A stretch of 64,000 nt of DNA from Alistipes sp. (GTDB lineage: Bacteria > Bacteroidota > Bacteroidia > Bacteroidales > Rikenellaceae). Shown piece after piece: positions 53,161 through 62,581 of the stretch. Each line of letters begins with the position of its first letter. Within the stretch, counting starts at the first letter, position 1. The notes beneath the pieces are model-generated. The model did no database searches, was not told the DNA's origin, and saw nothing but the letters and a program-made list of their open reading frames with translations. The stretch spans positions 22,054 through 86,053 of the forward strand of contig JALENN010000011.1 of assembly GCA_022767745.1 (NCBI GenBank). The letters run 5' to 3'. Made by a program: the position numbers and the translations under genes.

Positions 53161-55056
53161 ATGGCAAGTTTCCTTCAGGCGGAGAACCTCAGCAAGTCGT
53201 ACGGCGACCGGGTGCTCTTCCGCAACATAAGTTTCAACATAAACGAGGGTGACAAGATCGCCCTCATAGCCCCCAACGGTACAGGCAAGAGCTCGCTGCT
53301 GAAGATCCTCGCCGGGGTCGATTCGTCGGACCGCGGCGGCGAGGTACGCTTCATGCACGACATACGCGTGGCCTTCCTCGATCAGCACACCGACTTCGAC
53401 CCCGAGCGCACGCTCTTCGACGAGGTATACTCGCGCATGGGCGAGGCCGGACGCATCATCAGCGAGTACGAGCGCGCCATCGCCACCGAAGACCGCAACC
53501 GCATCGAGCGCGCCATGGCCGCCATGGATGCCGGCGGCTGCTGGAATGCCGAGCAGCGGGTGCGGCAAGTACTGTCGTCGCTGCACCTGACGCGCCTCGA
53601 CCAGAAGATGGGCCAGCTCTCAGGAGGCGAGGCCAAACGCGCCGCCATAGCCTCGATGCTGCTGCAGGAGGCCGACTTTCTGGTGATGGACGAGCCGACG
53701 AACCACCTCGACATCGACGTGATAGAGTATCTGGAGGCATATCTGCAGAAGTCGCGCTGCACGCTGCTGATGGTGACACACGACCGCTACTTCCTCGACC
53801 GCGTCTGCAACACGATCTTCGAGCTCGACCGCGGCAATCTCTACACATATCGCGGCAACTACTCCTACTTCCTCGAGAAACGCGACGAGCGCTACCGCAA
53901 CATGCAGGCCGACATCGACAAGTCGCACAACCTGCTGCGCCGCGAGCTGGAGTGGATACGCTCGACGCCTCAGGCTCGCACGGGCAAGGCGCGCTACCGC
54001 ATAAACGCATTCTACGACCTCAAGCAGAAGGCATCGGTGTCGCTCGCGCAGCAGCAGATGTCGATCAACGTGGCGACGTCGCGCCTCGGAGGCAAGATCA
54101 TCGACTGCGAGGACGTGTCGCTCAATTTCGGCACGAGGTGCATGCTCGACCGCTTCTCGTACAAATTCTCGCGTTTCGAACGCGTCGGCATAGTCGGCAA
54201 GAACGGCGTGGGCAAGAGTACCTTCCTCAACCTGCTGACGGGAAGCCTCACACCCGACTCGGGTTCGATCGAGCGCGGCGAGACCCTGCGCATAGGCTAC
54301 TACCGCCAGGAGGGGATGTCGTTCCGCCCGGGGCAGACCGTATTCGACATCGTGCAGGAGATAGCCGAGACGGCCACCACGGCCGACGGCCACACCATAT
54401 CGGCCATGTCGATGCTCAACCGCTTCCTCTTCCCGCCCGAGACCCATGCCAAGCATATCGAGGTGCTCAGCGGCGGCGAGCGGCGGCGTCTCTACCTGCT
54501 CACGATACTCATGCGCAACCCCAACTTCCTGATCCTCGACGAGCCGACGAACGACCTCGACATCATGACGCTCAACGTGCTGGAGGAGTACCTCTCGACG
54601 TTTAAGGGTTGCCTCATCATAGTCTCGCACGACCGCTATTTCCTCGACAAGACGGTCGACCACCTCTTCGTCATGCGCGAGGGCGGCACGGTGAAGGATT
54701 TCGTCGGCACCTACAGCGAATACCGCGAGTATGCACGCGAGCAGCAGGCCGAGGAGGCCCGCGCGGCGCGTGCGGCCGAGGCGAAGGCGCGCAAGGCTGA
54801 GGCGCAGAAGGCGGCACAGCAACCCGCACAGCCGTCGCCGCGGCGCAAGCTCTCGTTCAAGGAGCAGCGCGAGTCGGAGCAGATCGAGGCCGAGCTCTCG
54901 GCACTCGAATCGGAGAAGGCCGCAATCGAGGCCTCGCTCGGCAGCGGCACGCTGGCGCACGACGAACTGGAACGCCTCACGACACGCATGGGCGAGATAC
55001 TGCAGCGCACCGATGCCCTCGAGACCCGCTGGATAGAACTCAACGACATATCGTAA
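53161..55056 (+). CDS. ABC-F family ATPase (Uup-like)
   Basis: 631 residues, two ABC domains in tandem and no membrane segment. Walker A IAPNGTGKSSLLK and VGKNGVGKSTFLN; signatures LSGGEAKR and LSGGERRR; Walker B segments FLVMDEPTNHLDI and FLILDEPTNDLDI. The interdomain linker is long (about 235-330). A C-terminal coiled coil (about 545-630) as in Uup suggests binding to nucleic acid. ABC-F proteins act on stalled ribosomes; the exact role, Uup-like or EttA-like, is open. Confidence 0.94.
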   Translation: MASFLQAENLSKSYGDRVLFRNISFNINEGDKIALIAPNGTGKSSLLKILAGVDSSDRGGEVRFMHDIRVAFLDQHTDFDPERTLFDEVYSRMGEAGRIISEYERAIATEDRNRIERAMAAMDAGGCWNAEQRVRQVLSSLHLTRLDQKMGQLSGGEAKRAAIASMLLQEADFLVMDEPTNHLDIDVIEYLEAYLQKSRCTLLMVTHDRYFLDRVCNTIFELDRGNLYTYRGNYSYFLEKRDERYRNMQADIDKSHNLLRRELEWIRSTPQARTGKARYRINAFYDLKQKASVSLAQQQMSINVATSRLGGKIIDCEDVSLNFGTRCMLDRFSYKFSRFERVGIVGKNGVGKSTFLNLLTGSLTPDSGSIERGETLRIGYYRQEGMSFRPGQTVFDIVQEIAETATTADGHTISAMSMLNRFLFPPETHAKHIEVLSGGERRRLYLLTILMRNPNFLILDEPTNDLDIMTLNVLEEYLSTFKGCLIIVSHDRYFLDKTVDHLFVMREGGTVKDFVGTYSEYREYAREQQAEEARAARAAEAKARKAEAQKAAQQPAQPSPRRKLSFKEQRESEQIEAELSALESEKAAIEASLGSGTLAHDELERLTTRMGEILQRTDALETRWIELNDIS

Positions 55057-55060
55057 GGCC

Positions 55061-56092
55061 ATGAAAAGCAACGACACAGCCGCCACGACACTCTTCCGCA
55101 CGGTGGTACGCATCGAGCCCCTGCGCACGCGCATCGGCTACGGCAACCGCCTGCTGTCGCTCGGGTCGTGCTTCGCCGACAACATGGCGCGGCGCATGCA
55201 GCTGGCCAAGTTCCGCGTCACGGCATCGCCCACGGGCATACTCTTCAACCCCGAGTCGGTGGCGCGCGCCATCGAGGCCTTCGACAGCATCGGCGCCCAA
55301 CCCGACACCACGGCGGCGTCGCTGCCGCATGCGGTACGCGACATCGAGTTCGCATCGGGCCGATATTTCAGCTACGACTTCCACTCGTCGCTTTCGGCAG
55401 CCGACCGAGCCGCGGCATGCGCCGGCATGACACGGGCGCTGCAAAACGGTGCCGAGGCCCTGCGCGGCAGCGACACGCTGATCATAACCTTCGGCACGGC
55501 ATGGGTCTACCGCCTGCGCCGCGACGGCGAGGTTGTAGCCAACTGCCACAAGCAGCCGCAGGCGCTCTTCGAACGCGAACTGCTCACCGTACAACGCATC
55601 GTCGACCGTTACGACGCACTCTTCGATGGGCCGCTGCGCTCGAAGCGGGTGATCTTCACCGTAAGCCCCGTGCGGCACCTGGGCGACGGACTGCAGGGCA
55701 ACGCCCTGAGCAAGGCGCTGCTGCGCGTGGCCGTAGAGGAGCTGTGCCGCCGGCATCCGCAGGCGGAGTATTTCCCCTCGTACGAAATCGTGTGCGACGA
55801 GCTGCGCGACTACCGCTTTTATGCCGACGACATGACCCACCCGTCGGAGGTGGCCGTCGACTACATCTGGCAGCGCTTCGCCGAGGCGGCCTTTGACGAG
55901 GCGACACGCCGCACGGCCGAGGCCGCACGGCGCATAACGCGCGCGGCGGAACACCGCCCCTTCGACAGCGGCTCGGAGGAGTACCGCTCCTTCTGCCGTA
56001 CGATGATCAGGCGCATCGAGGACCTCGAGACCGAATGCCCCGACATCGACTTTACGGAAGAGAGGGCCCTCTTCGCCCGCGCCGCCGAGTGA
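55061..56092 (+). CDS. GSCFA domain protein
   Basis: 343 residues without signal peptide. Begins with the family motif LLSLGSCFADNMARRM (hence GSCFA), with TGILFNPESVA, FGTAWVYRL, VSPVRHLGDGLQGNALSKA and YFPSYEIVCDEL following. An SGNH-like fold is suggested by GSCF and DDMTHPSEVAVDYIW, the latter supplying Asp and His. Function is unknown; many members sit near cell-wall or carbohydrate genes. Starts 4 nt after the ABC-F stop. Confidence 0.92.
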   Translation: MKSNDTAATTLFRTVVRIEPLRTRIGYGNRLLSLGSCFADNMARRMQLAKFRVTASPTGILFNPESVARAIEAFDSIGAQPDTTAASLPHAVRDIEFASGRYFSYDFHSSLSAADRAAACAGMTRALQNGAEALRGSDTLIITFGTAWVYRLRRDGEVVANCHKQPQALFERELLTVQRIVDRYDALFDGPLRSKRVIFTVSPVRHLGDGLQGNALSKALLRVAVEELCRRHPQAEYFPSYEIVCDELRDYRFYADDMTHPSEVAVDYIWQRFAEAAFDEATRRTAEAARRITRAAEHRPFDSGSEEYRSFCRTMIRRIEDLETECPDIDFTEERALFARAAE

Positions 56093-56155
56093 CGCGCCGC
56101 GTTCGGGGCGGAACCCGCAAGGGATATTTTAATTATACGTTATACGAAAAATTTG

Positions 56156-56163
56156 TACATTTG
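56156..56163 (+). promoter_or_regulatory. -7 element of the phosphatase-like gene
   Basis: TACATTTG, 20 nt above the ATG at 56184, in an AT-rich stretch (56126-56160). A -33 TTTG is not obvious. May drive the phosphatase-like, sufE, sufT-like and DUF2851 genes together. Confidence 0.5.
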
Positions 56164-56183
56164 CCGACGAAACAACGCAAACG

Positions 56184-57794
56184 ATGAAACGACTCAACAT
56201 AACGACAGCCCTGCTGCTTGCCGCAGCTATGATAGCCCCGGCGCACGCCGCCGAGAAACAGGCACCCCGCATAATGGTCAACATAGTGGTCAGCTCGATG
56301 CGCGCCAACGACCTGCAGCGCTATGCCGACAACTTCTCGGAGGCGGGATTCCGCCGCCTGACCAATGGCGGAACGCAGTTCACCCAGGCCGAATACGGCT
56401 ACATGCAGACCACGACGCCCGTATCGCTGGCGACCATATCGACGGGAGCCATGCCCTCGACGCACGGCGTGGTGGCCGACCGCTGGTATGACTACGTCAC
56501 CAACAAGCCGGTAACGCTCATCGACGACAGCGAGTGCCAGAGCGTCAACTTCAGCGGCGGATCGGGCGGATACTCGCCCCGCAACCTCGTAGCGCAGACG
56601 CTGAGCGACGCCCTCGCCCGCCAGGACGAGGCCAGCCGCATCGCCACCGTAGCCGTCGAGCCCGTCTCGGCCATCGTCACGGCGGGACACTCGGGCGAGG
56701 TATACTGGATGGAGACGCTGCAGACGGCATGGACCACCTCGTCGTACTACACCAAGACGCTGCCCACGTGGATCGCCGACTACAACCGCAACGAGGCCAA
56801 CCTCGGCTACCTGCTCGACCAGTGGACCCCGCTGCTGCCGTCGGAGACCTACTTCAACTCGCAGACGGCCGACGGAGAGGAGGGCGGCAACAGAAGCCGC
56901 CGCATGCAGTGCATCGGCGACCAGTCCAACGGCGCGGCCCCCGTCGACGAATATGCCCGCATGTGCTATACGCCCGCCGGCAACAGCGCCCTGCTTGCCT
57001 TCGCGCAGCAGGTCGTGGCCAACAACGAGATGGGCAAGGACGAGCACACCGACATGCTCAACATCGTGCTCGACACGCCGCGCAAGATAAGCGAGCGTTT
57101 CGGGCCCGAGTCGATGGAGTACGAGGACATGCTCTACCGTCTGGACCGCGACCTTGAGCGGTTCATCGCCTTCGTGCTCTCGCAGGTGACCGACCCCGCA
57201 CAGGTGGTCATAACCCTCACCTCGGACCACGGCACCAGCCCCTCGTTCGACGAGACGGCCACGCAGCAGGAGCGTTTCAACGTGCGTCAGGCCGAGGTCA
57301 TCACCAACGCCTTCATCGGCGCACAGCACGGCAACGGCGAATGGATCCTCGGATACATCGATCGCGCGTTCTACCTCAACCACAACCTCATCTACGAGAA
57401 GGGGCTCTCGATAGCCGACCTGCAGCACGACGTGGCCACGTTCCTCATGCAGCTGCGCGGCGTATCGCACGCCGTCTCGGCCGAAGCCCTGCGCAGCACC
57501 TACTTCGGCAGCGGATACGGCCGCAAGATACAGAACGGATACTACCCCCGCCGCTCGGGCGACGTGGTAGTGAACCTCATGCCCGACTGGATCGAGGAGC
57601 GCGAGGAAATACGCTCGACGTCGGGATCGATGTACCGCTACGACACACACATACCGCTGGTGATCTACGGCGGCGGCATTGCGGCCGCCACCATCGACAC
57701 CCCCGTCGACATGACCTCGCTCGCACCCACCCAGGCCCGCATTCTCGGCATCGACGCCCCGTCGGCCGCCGAGGGAGCCGCAATCGAGCTGTAG
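56184..57794 (+). CDS. Alkaline phosphatase superfamily (PafA-like) secreted protein with degenerate metal sites
   Basis: 536 residues with signal peptide (cleavage near AHAAE). The layout is PafA/NPP-like: N-terminal strand, MQTTTPVSLATISTGAMPS with the nucleophile Thr region, HGVVADRWYD, SDHGTSP and DTHIPLVIYGGG. However, the usual metal-binding Asp in the VDQMR block is replaced (VSSMRANDL), and where the family has a DYxGH motif before FGP this protein reads DTPRKISERFGP, so a metal His is missing. It may be a non-catalytic relative or have changed substrate. 28 nt upstream of sufE. Confidence 0.82.
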   Translation: MKRLNITTALLLAAAMIAPAHAAEKQAPRIMVNIVVSSMRANDLQRYADNFSEAGFRRLTNGGTQFTQAEYGYMQTTTPVSLATISTGAMPSTHGVVADRWYDYVTNKPVTLIDDSECQSVNFSGGSGGYSPRNLVAQTLSDALARQDEASRIATVAVEPVSAIVTAGHSGEVYWMETLQTAWTTSSYYTKTLPTWIADYNRNEANLGYLLDQWTPLLPSETYFNSQTADGEEGGNRSRRMQCIGDQSNGAAPVDEYARMCYTPAGNSALLAFAQQVVANNEMGKDEHTDMLNIVLDTPRKISERFGPESMEYEDMLYRLDRDLERFIAFVLSQVTDPAQVVITLTSDHGTSPSFDETATQQERFNVRQAEVITNAFIGAQHGNGEWILGYIDRAFYLNHNLIYEKGLSIADLQHDVATFLMQLRGVSHAVSAEALRSTYFGSGYGRKIQNGYYPRRSGDVVVNLMPDWIEEREEIRSTSGSMYRYDTHIPLVIYGGGIAAATIDTPVDMTSLAPTQARILGIDAPSAAEGAAIEL

Positions 57795-57822
57795 AAACAC
57801 CGCAACAAAACAACCGTCAGAT

Positions 57823-58248
57823 ATGAAAGACGCCATACAGGAGCAGATAATCGAGGAGTTCGCCGTATTCGACGACTGGCTCGACAAATACGATTACCTT
57901 ATCGAACTGAGCGACTCGCTCCCCGCCATGGAGCCCCAGCACAAGACCGACGACTACCTGATCAACGGCTGCCAGTCGCGCCTGTGGATCGACGCCCGCC
58001 TGGAGGATGGCAAGGTATACTACTCGGCCGACAGCGACGCCATCATAACCAAGGGCATCACGGCGCTGCTCATACGCGTGATGAACGGCCGCACGCCGCA
58101 GGAGATACTCGACACCGACCTCTACTTCATCGACGCCATAGGGCTCAAGGAGAACCTTTCGCCCACGCGCAGCAACGGACTGCTGGCAATGATAAAGCAG
58201 ATGCGCACCTACGCCCTCGCCTTCAGCACCGAGACCGGCGCACATTGA
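57823..58248 (+). CDS. sufE: SufE family sulfur acceptor protein
   Basis: 141 residues. The active Cys50 is in the motif INGCQSRLW; FDDWLDKYDYLIELS and GLKENLSPTRSNGL are further SufE blocks. SufE accepts persulfide from the cysteine desulfurase SufS and passes it to the SufBCD scaffold. The sufBCDS genes are not in the window, but a SufT-like gene follows 34 nt downstream. Confidence 0.94.
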   Translation: MKDAIQEQIIEEFAVFDDWLDKYDYLIELSDSLPAMEPQHKTDDYLINGCQSRLWIDARLEDGKVYYSADSDAIITKGITALLIRVMNGRTPQEILDTDLYFIDAIGLKENLSPTRSNGLLAMIKQMRTYALAFSTETGAH

Positions 58249-58282
58249 CACGGGGCGCAGCAGCAAGCAAAAAAGACGAAAC

Positions 58283-58603
58283 ATGACACCCGAAGAGATA
58301 TTGAATGTCGAGCACGAGATTGTGCTCACGCTGAAGAACATCTACGACCCGGAGATTCCGGTAAACATCTACGACCTGGGACTCATCTACGAGATTGAGT
58401 TCGACCCCGAGGGCGTAGCCAACATACGCATGACGCTCACGGCGCCCAACTGCCCCATGGCCGACATGCTGATCGAAGACATTAACACGCAGGTAAAGAA
58501 GATAAAGGGCGTAAAGGAGGTCAACATCGTGCTGACGTTCGACCCCGTGTGGGACAAGAGCATGATGTCGGAGGAGGCGCTCCTGGAGCTGAACCTGCTC
58601 TAA
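58283..58603 (+). CDS. MIP18/DUF59 family iron-sulfur assembly protein (SufT/PaaD-like)
   Basis: 106 residues: VLTLKNIYDPEIPVNIYDLG, the family signature, then LTAPNCPMADMLIEDI with the single conserved Cys near residue 57. SufT-type proteins assist maturation of Fe-S proteins when demand is high. Its place between sufE and a Cys-rich DUF2851 gene supports this. Confidence 0.92.
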   Translation: MTPEEILNVEHEIVLTLKNIYDPEIPVNIYDLGLIYEIEFDPEGVANIRMTLTAPNCPMADMLIEDINTQVKKIKGVKEVNIVLTFDPVWDKSMMSEEALLELNLL

Positions 58604-58619
58604 ACCCGCCGCGGGGAGT

Positions 58620-59585
58620 ATGGCACGCGACAATACCCAAGAGCAGATCGTCGAGAGGCTCCGTGCCGGGGCTTCGACCATGTCGTGCGGCCCGTTCCTC
58701 GCATCGCTCGACGCGCTTCACCGCGCCGAGATATACAACACGCTGGGCTACGAACGCCTCACCCGCAAGAACAACGACATACGCCGTTTCTACGAGGAGT
58801 GCGGCAACGACTGGCAGCAGACCGCCTATCTGATGCTGCTGCGCACCGTCGGCACACCCGAGAACAAGGAGCCCTTCACCACACTCGCGCGTACGGTGCC
58901 CTACGCCGCCATCCTGCGCGAGAGGCTCGTGCAGCAGAACATCGAGGCGATGCTGGCCGGGGCGTCGGGGCTTCTCGACATATACCCTCACGACGAATAC
59001 ATACTGGCCCTGCGCCGCAACTTCGAGTATCTCGCGGCCAAATACGGCATCGTCCCCATGCGCGCCTCGGCGTGGCGCCTGCATAACATACGCCCAAACA
59101 ACTTCCCCATACTCCGCATCTCGCAGATAGCATCGTTCCTGGCCTCCACGCGCGAGGTGATGGACCGCCTCTTCGCCTGCCGCAACGGGCGCGACGTCTA
59201 CGAGCTGTTCAGCGCCGAGGCCTCGCCCTACTGGATCAGGCACTACATCCCGGGCAAGGAGTCGCCCGCAGCGACCAAACGCATAGGCCACATGAAGTGC
59301 AACCTGCTGGCCATAAACCTCGTCTCGCAGATGCAGTTCGCCTACGGCGCCTACGTCGAGCGCGAAGCGCTGCGCACGAGCGCCCTCTCGCTGCTCGAGA
59401 ACACCGACGCCGAAGACAACTCCATCATCAGGGCATGGCGCCAGTACGGCGTCACGCCACAGTCGGCATTCGACAGCCAGGCCCTGCTGCAGCTCACGAA
59501 TGAATACTGCCGCCAGCGCCGCTGCCACGAGTGCCCCGTCGGACGGCGCATCATCCACCGCACCATGGCCGCCGCCGGGGAGTAA
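58620..59585 (+). CDS. DUF2851 family protein, short form
   Basis: 321 residues. The central block WRLHNIRPNNFPILRISQIA and the C-terminal Cys cluster (EYCRQRRCHECPVGRRII) are typical of DUF2851. From memory family members are about 420 residues, so about 100 N-terminal residues seem absent; the upstream DNA is occupied by the SufT-like gene and contains no matching frame. The Cys cluster could bind iron-sulfur or zinc. Starts 16 nt after the SufT-like stop. Confidence 0.82.
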   Translation: MARDNTQEQIVERLRAGASTMSCGPFLASLDALHRAEIYNTLGYERLTRKNNDIRRFYEECGNDWQQTAYLMLLRTVGTPENKEPFTTLARTVPYAAILRERLVQQNIEAMLAGASGLLDIYPHDEYILALRRNFEYLAAKYGIVPMRASAWRLHNIRPNNFPILRISQIASFLASTREVMDRLFACRNGRDVYELFSAEASPYWIRHYIPGKESPAATKRIGHMKCNLLAINLVSQMQFAYGAYVEREALRTSALSLLENTDAEDNSIIRAWRQYGVTPQSAFDSQALLQLTNEYCRQRRCHECPVGRRIIHRTMAAAGE

Positions 59586-59655
59586 TCCCACACAGCCACA
59601 TCCGCCCGCAATGCGGCTCCGCGTCACGGGGCACGGACAGCCATGACCATAGCAA

Positions 59656-60882
59656 TCAGAACGCCTCGGTCATATTCATGTAGAAAAGCCACCCCTTTAC
59701 GCCCGGTTCTCGGCCTACGTCCAGACGGAAATTCTTCTTCGGCTGCACCTCGAAGCGCAGGCCGACGCCGTAATTGGCCTTCCAGCGGGTCCAATCGACG
59801 GGCGTGGCACCTATGCTCCCCGCACCGCCCCACACGGCAAAACCCAGCCTCGAAAGGAACCGTCCACGCCTCCTCGCCTCCTCGCTACAGAACATGTGGC
59901 GGTACTCGACAAGGCCGTAGGCCATCGTACGGTCGCGGTACTTGCCCCAATAGTACCCGCGCAGATCGAACGGCGAGCCGAACATCGGCAGCTCGGTGAA
60001 CGGTATGTCGCCAAACCCCATCTGCGAATGGAGAGTCCAGCCCAGTACGCTGCGGCGGCGGAACAGAGGCACGAAATGGCGGTACTCGACATCTACCTTG
60101 CCGAAGCCGTACGTACTGCCGAGCCACCTCCCGTAGAACATTCCCGAGACACCCAGCAGCACGCCCGCCGAGGGTGTGGCCACATCGTCGCGGCTATCGT
60201 ACTGCAGTGTCGGGCCAAGCCCTACGGTAGTATAGCGGGGAGCATATTTCAGGAAGTAGGGATCGGCGGCCATCGTCGGGTTGATGCGGTCGGAAACGGT
60301 GTGGCCCACGTCGAACGAGGCCCCGAGGTAGAAGTTGCGCCGGAACTGCCACACCAGCCGCGGCGAGAACTGGAACGCGCTTTTATGGAACTCGGTCGTG
60401 GCGGGGCCACGCTCGGTGTGTTCGATGGTCCCGTATCCCACGCCGTAGTAATTGCTCGGCTCGTCGCGGTAGGAGTACTTCAGGTCGACACGGAAACGGT
60501 CGAGGGAAAAGAAGAGCGCGCCCGACCCCGACACGACAACCGTACCGTTCAGCGAGGCATTGAACCCGATGGGCAGATAGGAGCGTTGCGAGAGGGTGTC
60601 ATCGCGGTCGATACGGAACGACATCAGCATTGCCCCGCCCACGCCGAACGACGCCTCGGGCGTATACGAGGGGCCCCCGAGCACCGATACCCACACATTC
60701 CTGCGGCGGCGGATCGAATCGCGCCGCAGCTGCCGCGCCCCGCCTCGGGAGCGGCTCCCAGCCCCGTCCGCTGCCATGACGCTGTCGCGAGGAAGCAAGT
60801 CCAAAGTTTCGGCCCCCGCCACCCGCTCGGCAGCGAGGAACAGCACCGCCACGGCCGCTATCGTTTGCAACAGATGTTTCAT
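59656..60882 (-). CDS. Omp85/BamA-type outer-membrane barrel protein
   Basis: 408 residues from the ATG at 60882 (signal peptide MKHLLQTIAAVAVLFLAAE). No POTRA repeats are seen: a short basic linker (residues about 40-62, SIRRRRN) leads directly into a 16-strand barrel of the BamA/TamA surface-antigen type (YDSRDDVATPSAGVLLGVSG, FGSPFDLRGYYWGKYRDRTM, GRFLSRLGFAVWGGAG, VGLRFEVQPKKNFRLDVG). The RG(Y/F) motif of the L6 loop is present as LRGYYWG. Role unknown; POTRA-less forms may be transporters or channels. Confidence 0.88.
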   Translation of the reverse strand: MKHLLQTIAAVAVLFLAAERVAGAETLDLLPRDSVMAADGAGSRSRGGARQLRRDSIRRRRNVWVSVLGGPSYTPEASFGVGGAMLMSFRIDRDDTLSQRSYLPIGFNASLNGTVVVSGSGALFFSLDRFRVDLKYSYRDEPSNYYGVGYGTIEHTERGPATTEFHKSAFQFSPRLVWQFRRNFYLGASFDVGHTVSDRINPTMAADPYFLKYAPRYTTVGLGPTLQYDSRDDVATPSAGVLLGVSGMFYGRWLGSTYGFGKVDVEYRHFVPLFRRRSVLGWTLHSQMGFGDIPFTELPMFGSPFDLRGYYWGKYRDRTMAYGLVEYRHMFCSEEARRRGRFLSRLGFAVWGGAGSIGATPVDWTRWKANYGVGLRFEVQPKKNFRLDVGREPGVKGWLFYMNMTEAF

Positions 60883-61183
60883 CGTCAAAATCACTTTCCG
60901 GGGCATGTGCCCGCCTTCGGCCGACGGGCCGGTCGCGCCGCAGCATCCAACCGCAGCTCCGCGCCCGAACGGCAACGGCACAAAGTTATCCCGCGCGGTG
61001 TCCCACACGCACGGAAAGTTACCCGAGCGCGGAAATCGGAGACCCAACTCGCCGTCGGGCGGAACCACACTGCGGCAAGAGCCAGTTTGGGGTACGAATT
61101 TTCCCGTTTCGGTCTCTTTACCCGGCACGACCTACGTGGCGACAGTTAACTTCGGTTCGACAAGTTGACAAAAAATTCCAGCC
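60883..61183. promoter_or_regulatory. Divergent intergenic region with candidate promoters
   Basis: On the minus strand TAACTTTG (60981-60988) fits the -7 consensus for the barrel gene, leader about 90 nt. On the plus strand TAACTTCG (61148-61155) is a weaker candidate for the DUF4136 gene. No RNA gene or small ORF is supported in these 301 nt. Confidence 0.4.
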
Positions 61184-61840
61184 ATGAAAAAAACGCTACT
61201 TCTGCTGACACTGCTCTTCACGCTGACGGCCTGCCACAAGGAGCCCGACATGTCGGACCTCGACGGACGCTATTTCACCTACACCAACCACGACAGCGCC
61301 ACCGACTTCTCGGCGTACGGCACCTACTTCATCGCCGACAGCATACTGGTCATAGGCACGGGCAACGATCCCGCCTACGCCAAGGGCCGCGCCGCCAGGG
61401 AACTAATCTCGGAATTCGCCGCGCAGATGAACTCATGCGGCTACCGCCGTGTCCACGACATCGGGGAGGCCGACCTCGGAATCCAGATGAGCTACATCGA
61501 GCACACGCTGCACTTTCTCGACTACGCCGGCCCCATATGGTGGTGGGGCTATCCCGAATACTGGATGCCATCCTTCTGGGGCGACTGGGGATACTGGGGC
61601 TACGCCTACCCCGTGACATTCACATACTCCGCGCACTCGCTTCTGGCCGAGATGGTCGACCTCACGGCGCCGCAGGGCCGTGACGAGCAGCTGCCCGTGC
61701 TGTGGGACTGCTTCATACACGGCTCGCGCGAAGGCTATGCATCGGGGCTGTGGGCCATGACTGACGGCATACGCCAGGCCTTCGGGCAGTCGCCATACCT
61801 CGCAAACGAAAATGTTCAACCCAATACACAAAAGCTATGA
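61184..61840 (+). CDS. DUF4136 family lipoprotein
   Basis: 218 residues. Signal peptide with lipobox (LFTLTAC). DUF4136 pattern: DFSAYGTYFIADSI, Cys and Gly in MNSCGYRRV, EADLGIQMSYIE. A remarkable aromatic stretch follows (about 112-145), with WWWGYPEYWMPSFWGDW as core. Family members are envelope lipoproteins of unknown role. The gene overlaps the next one by 4 nt (ATGA), so the two products are made together. Confidence 0.88.
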   Translation: MKKTLLLLTLLFTLTACHKEPDMSDLDGRYFTYTNHDSATDFSAYGTYFIADSILVIGTGNDPAYAKGRAARELISEFAAQMNSCGYRRVHDIGEADLGIQMSYIEHTLHFLDYAGPIWWWGYPEYWMPSFWGDWGYWGYAYPVTFTYSAHSLLAEMVDLTAPQGRDEQLPVLWDCFIHGSREGYASGLWAMTDGIRQAFGQSPYLANENVQPNTQKL

Positions 61841-62529
61841 GACACGCCAAACTTCTGATAACGGGCCTCGTCTGCATCATCACATTCACGGGTGCCTCGG
61901 CCCAGTCGATCGACATGGAGACCTACCGCTGGCTGCTGGAGTCCGACCGCATGGCAATGGCGGCCCCACGACGCCGTCCCGCCCCCGACGAATGGCCGCG
62001 GCACTACATCAACATCGGATGGCAGTTCAACGCTCCCGTCTGCAACTCCTTCGCCGGCAAGGCCAGCGGCTGGGGCGCCTACCTCGAGGGCGGCCACGGC
62101 ATCGGCGGCAGCTTCGCCCTCGGCGGATTCGTCAGCTACGGCACCAACAACGAGTACATTCCGCGCATGACATATCCCGGGCCCGGCGGCTCGGACTACA
62201 CCACCGACATGCAGCACTCGATGTTCCAGGTACCCTTCGGGCTTAGCTGCCGCTACCGCCTCGCCGCGGGCTTCTGGCAGCCGCACATAGGACTGAAGGC
62301 GGGCGCCGAATATGCCGAGTTCTCATCGTACGTCGGCACGGCCGTCTGCACCGACAAGACGTGGGGATTCTACGTCTCGCCCGAGATAGGCTTCTCGATA
62401 CACCCCTTCGACCGCCGCAATCTCGGATTCCAGTACGCCATATACTACAGCTACGCCACCAACGACAGCCCCACGTTCGGCATCGGCGGCCTTAACAACT
62501 GCGGCATACGGCTCGGGGTGGCGTTCTGA
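61837..62529 (+). CDS. Outer-membrane beta-barrel protein, partner of the DUF4136 lipoprotein
   Basis: 230 residues. Signal peptide (cleavage near ASAQSIDME), then alternating strands: YINIGWQFNAPVCNSFAGK, YLEGGHGIGGSFALGGFVS, GLSCRYRLAAGFWQPHIGLK, YAIYYSYATND, ending IRLGVAF with a terminal Phe, the usual signal for Bam-mediated insertion. Eight to ten strands are likely. Translationally coupled to the DUF4136 gene. Confidence 0.82.
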   Translation: MRHAKLLITGLVCIITFTGASAQSIDMETYRWLLESDRMAMAAPRRRPAPDEWPRHYINIGWQFNAPVCNSFAGKASGWGAYLEGGHGIGGSFALGGFVSYGTNNEYIPRMTYPGPGGSDYTTDMQHSMFQVPFGLSCRYRLAAGFWQPHIGLKAGAEYAEFSSYVGTAVCTDKTWGFYVSPEIGFSIHPFDRRNLGFQYAIYYSYATNDSPTFGIGGLNNCGIRLGVAF

Positions 62530-62552
62530 CACGCCGGCCTGCGCCCGCACGG

Positions 62553-62581
62553 AAGCCTCCGGAAACTCTCCGGAGGCTTTT
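62553..62581 (+). terminator. Terminator of the DUF4136-barrel pair
   Basis: AAGCCTCCGGA (62553-62563) with TCCGGAGGCTT (62569-62579), loop of 5 nt, then TTTT. Confidence 0.85.

Noticed and set aside
53620..55134. 504-residue minus-strand open frame
   Set aside because: Antisense to the ABC-F gene; no start context and no domain.
56133..57887. 584-residue minus-strand open frame
   Set aside because: Antisense to the phosphatase-like gene; shadow composition.
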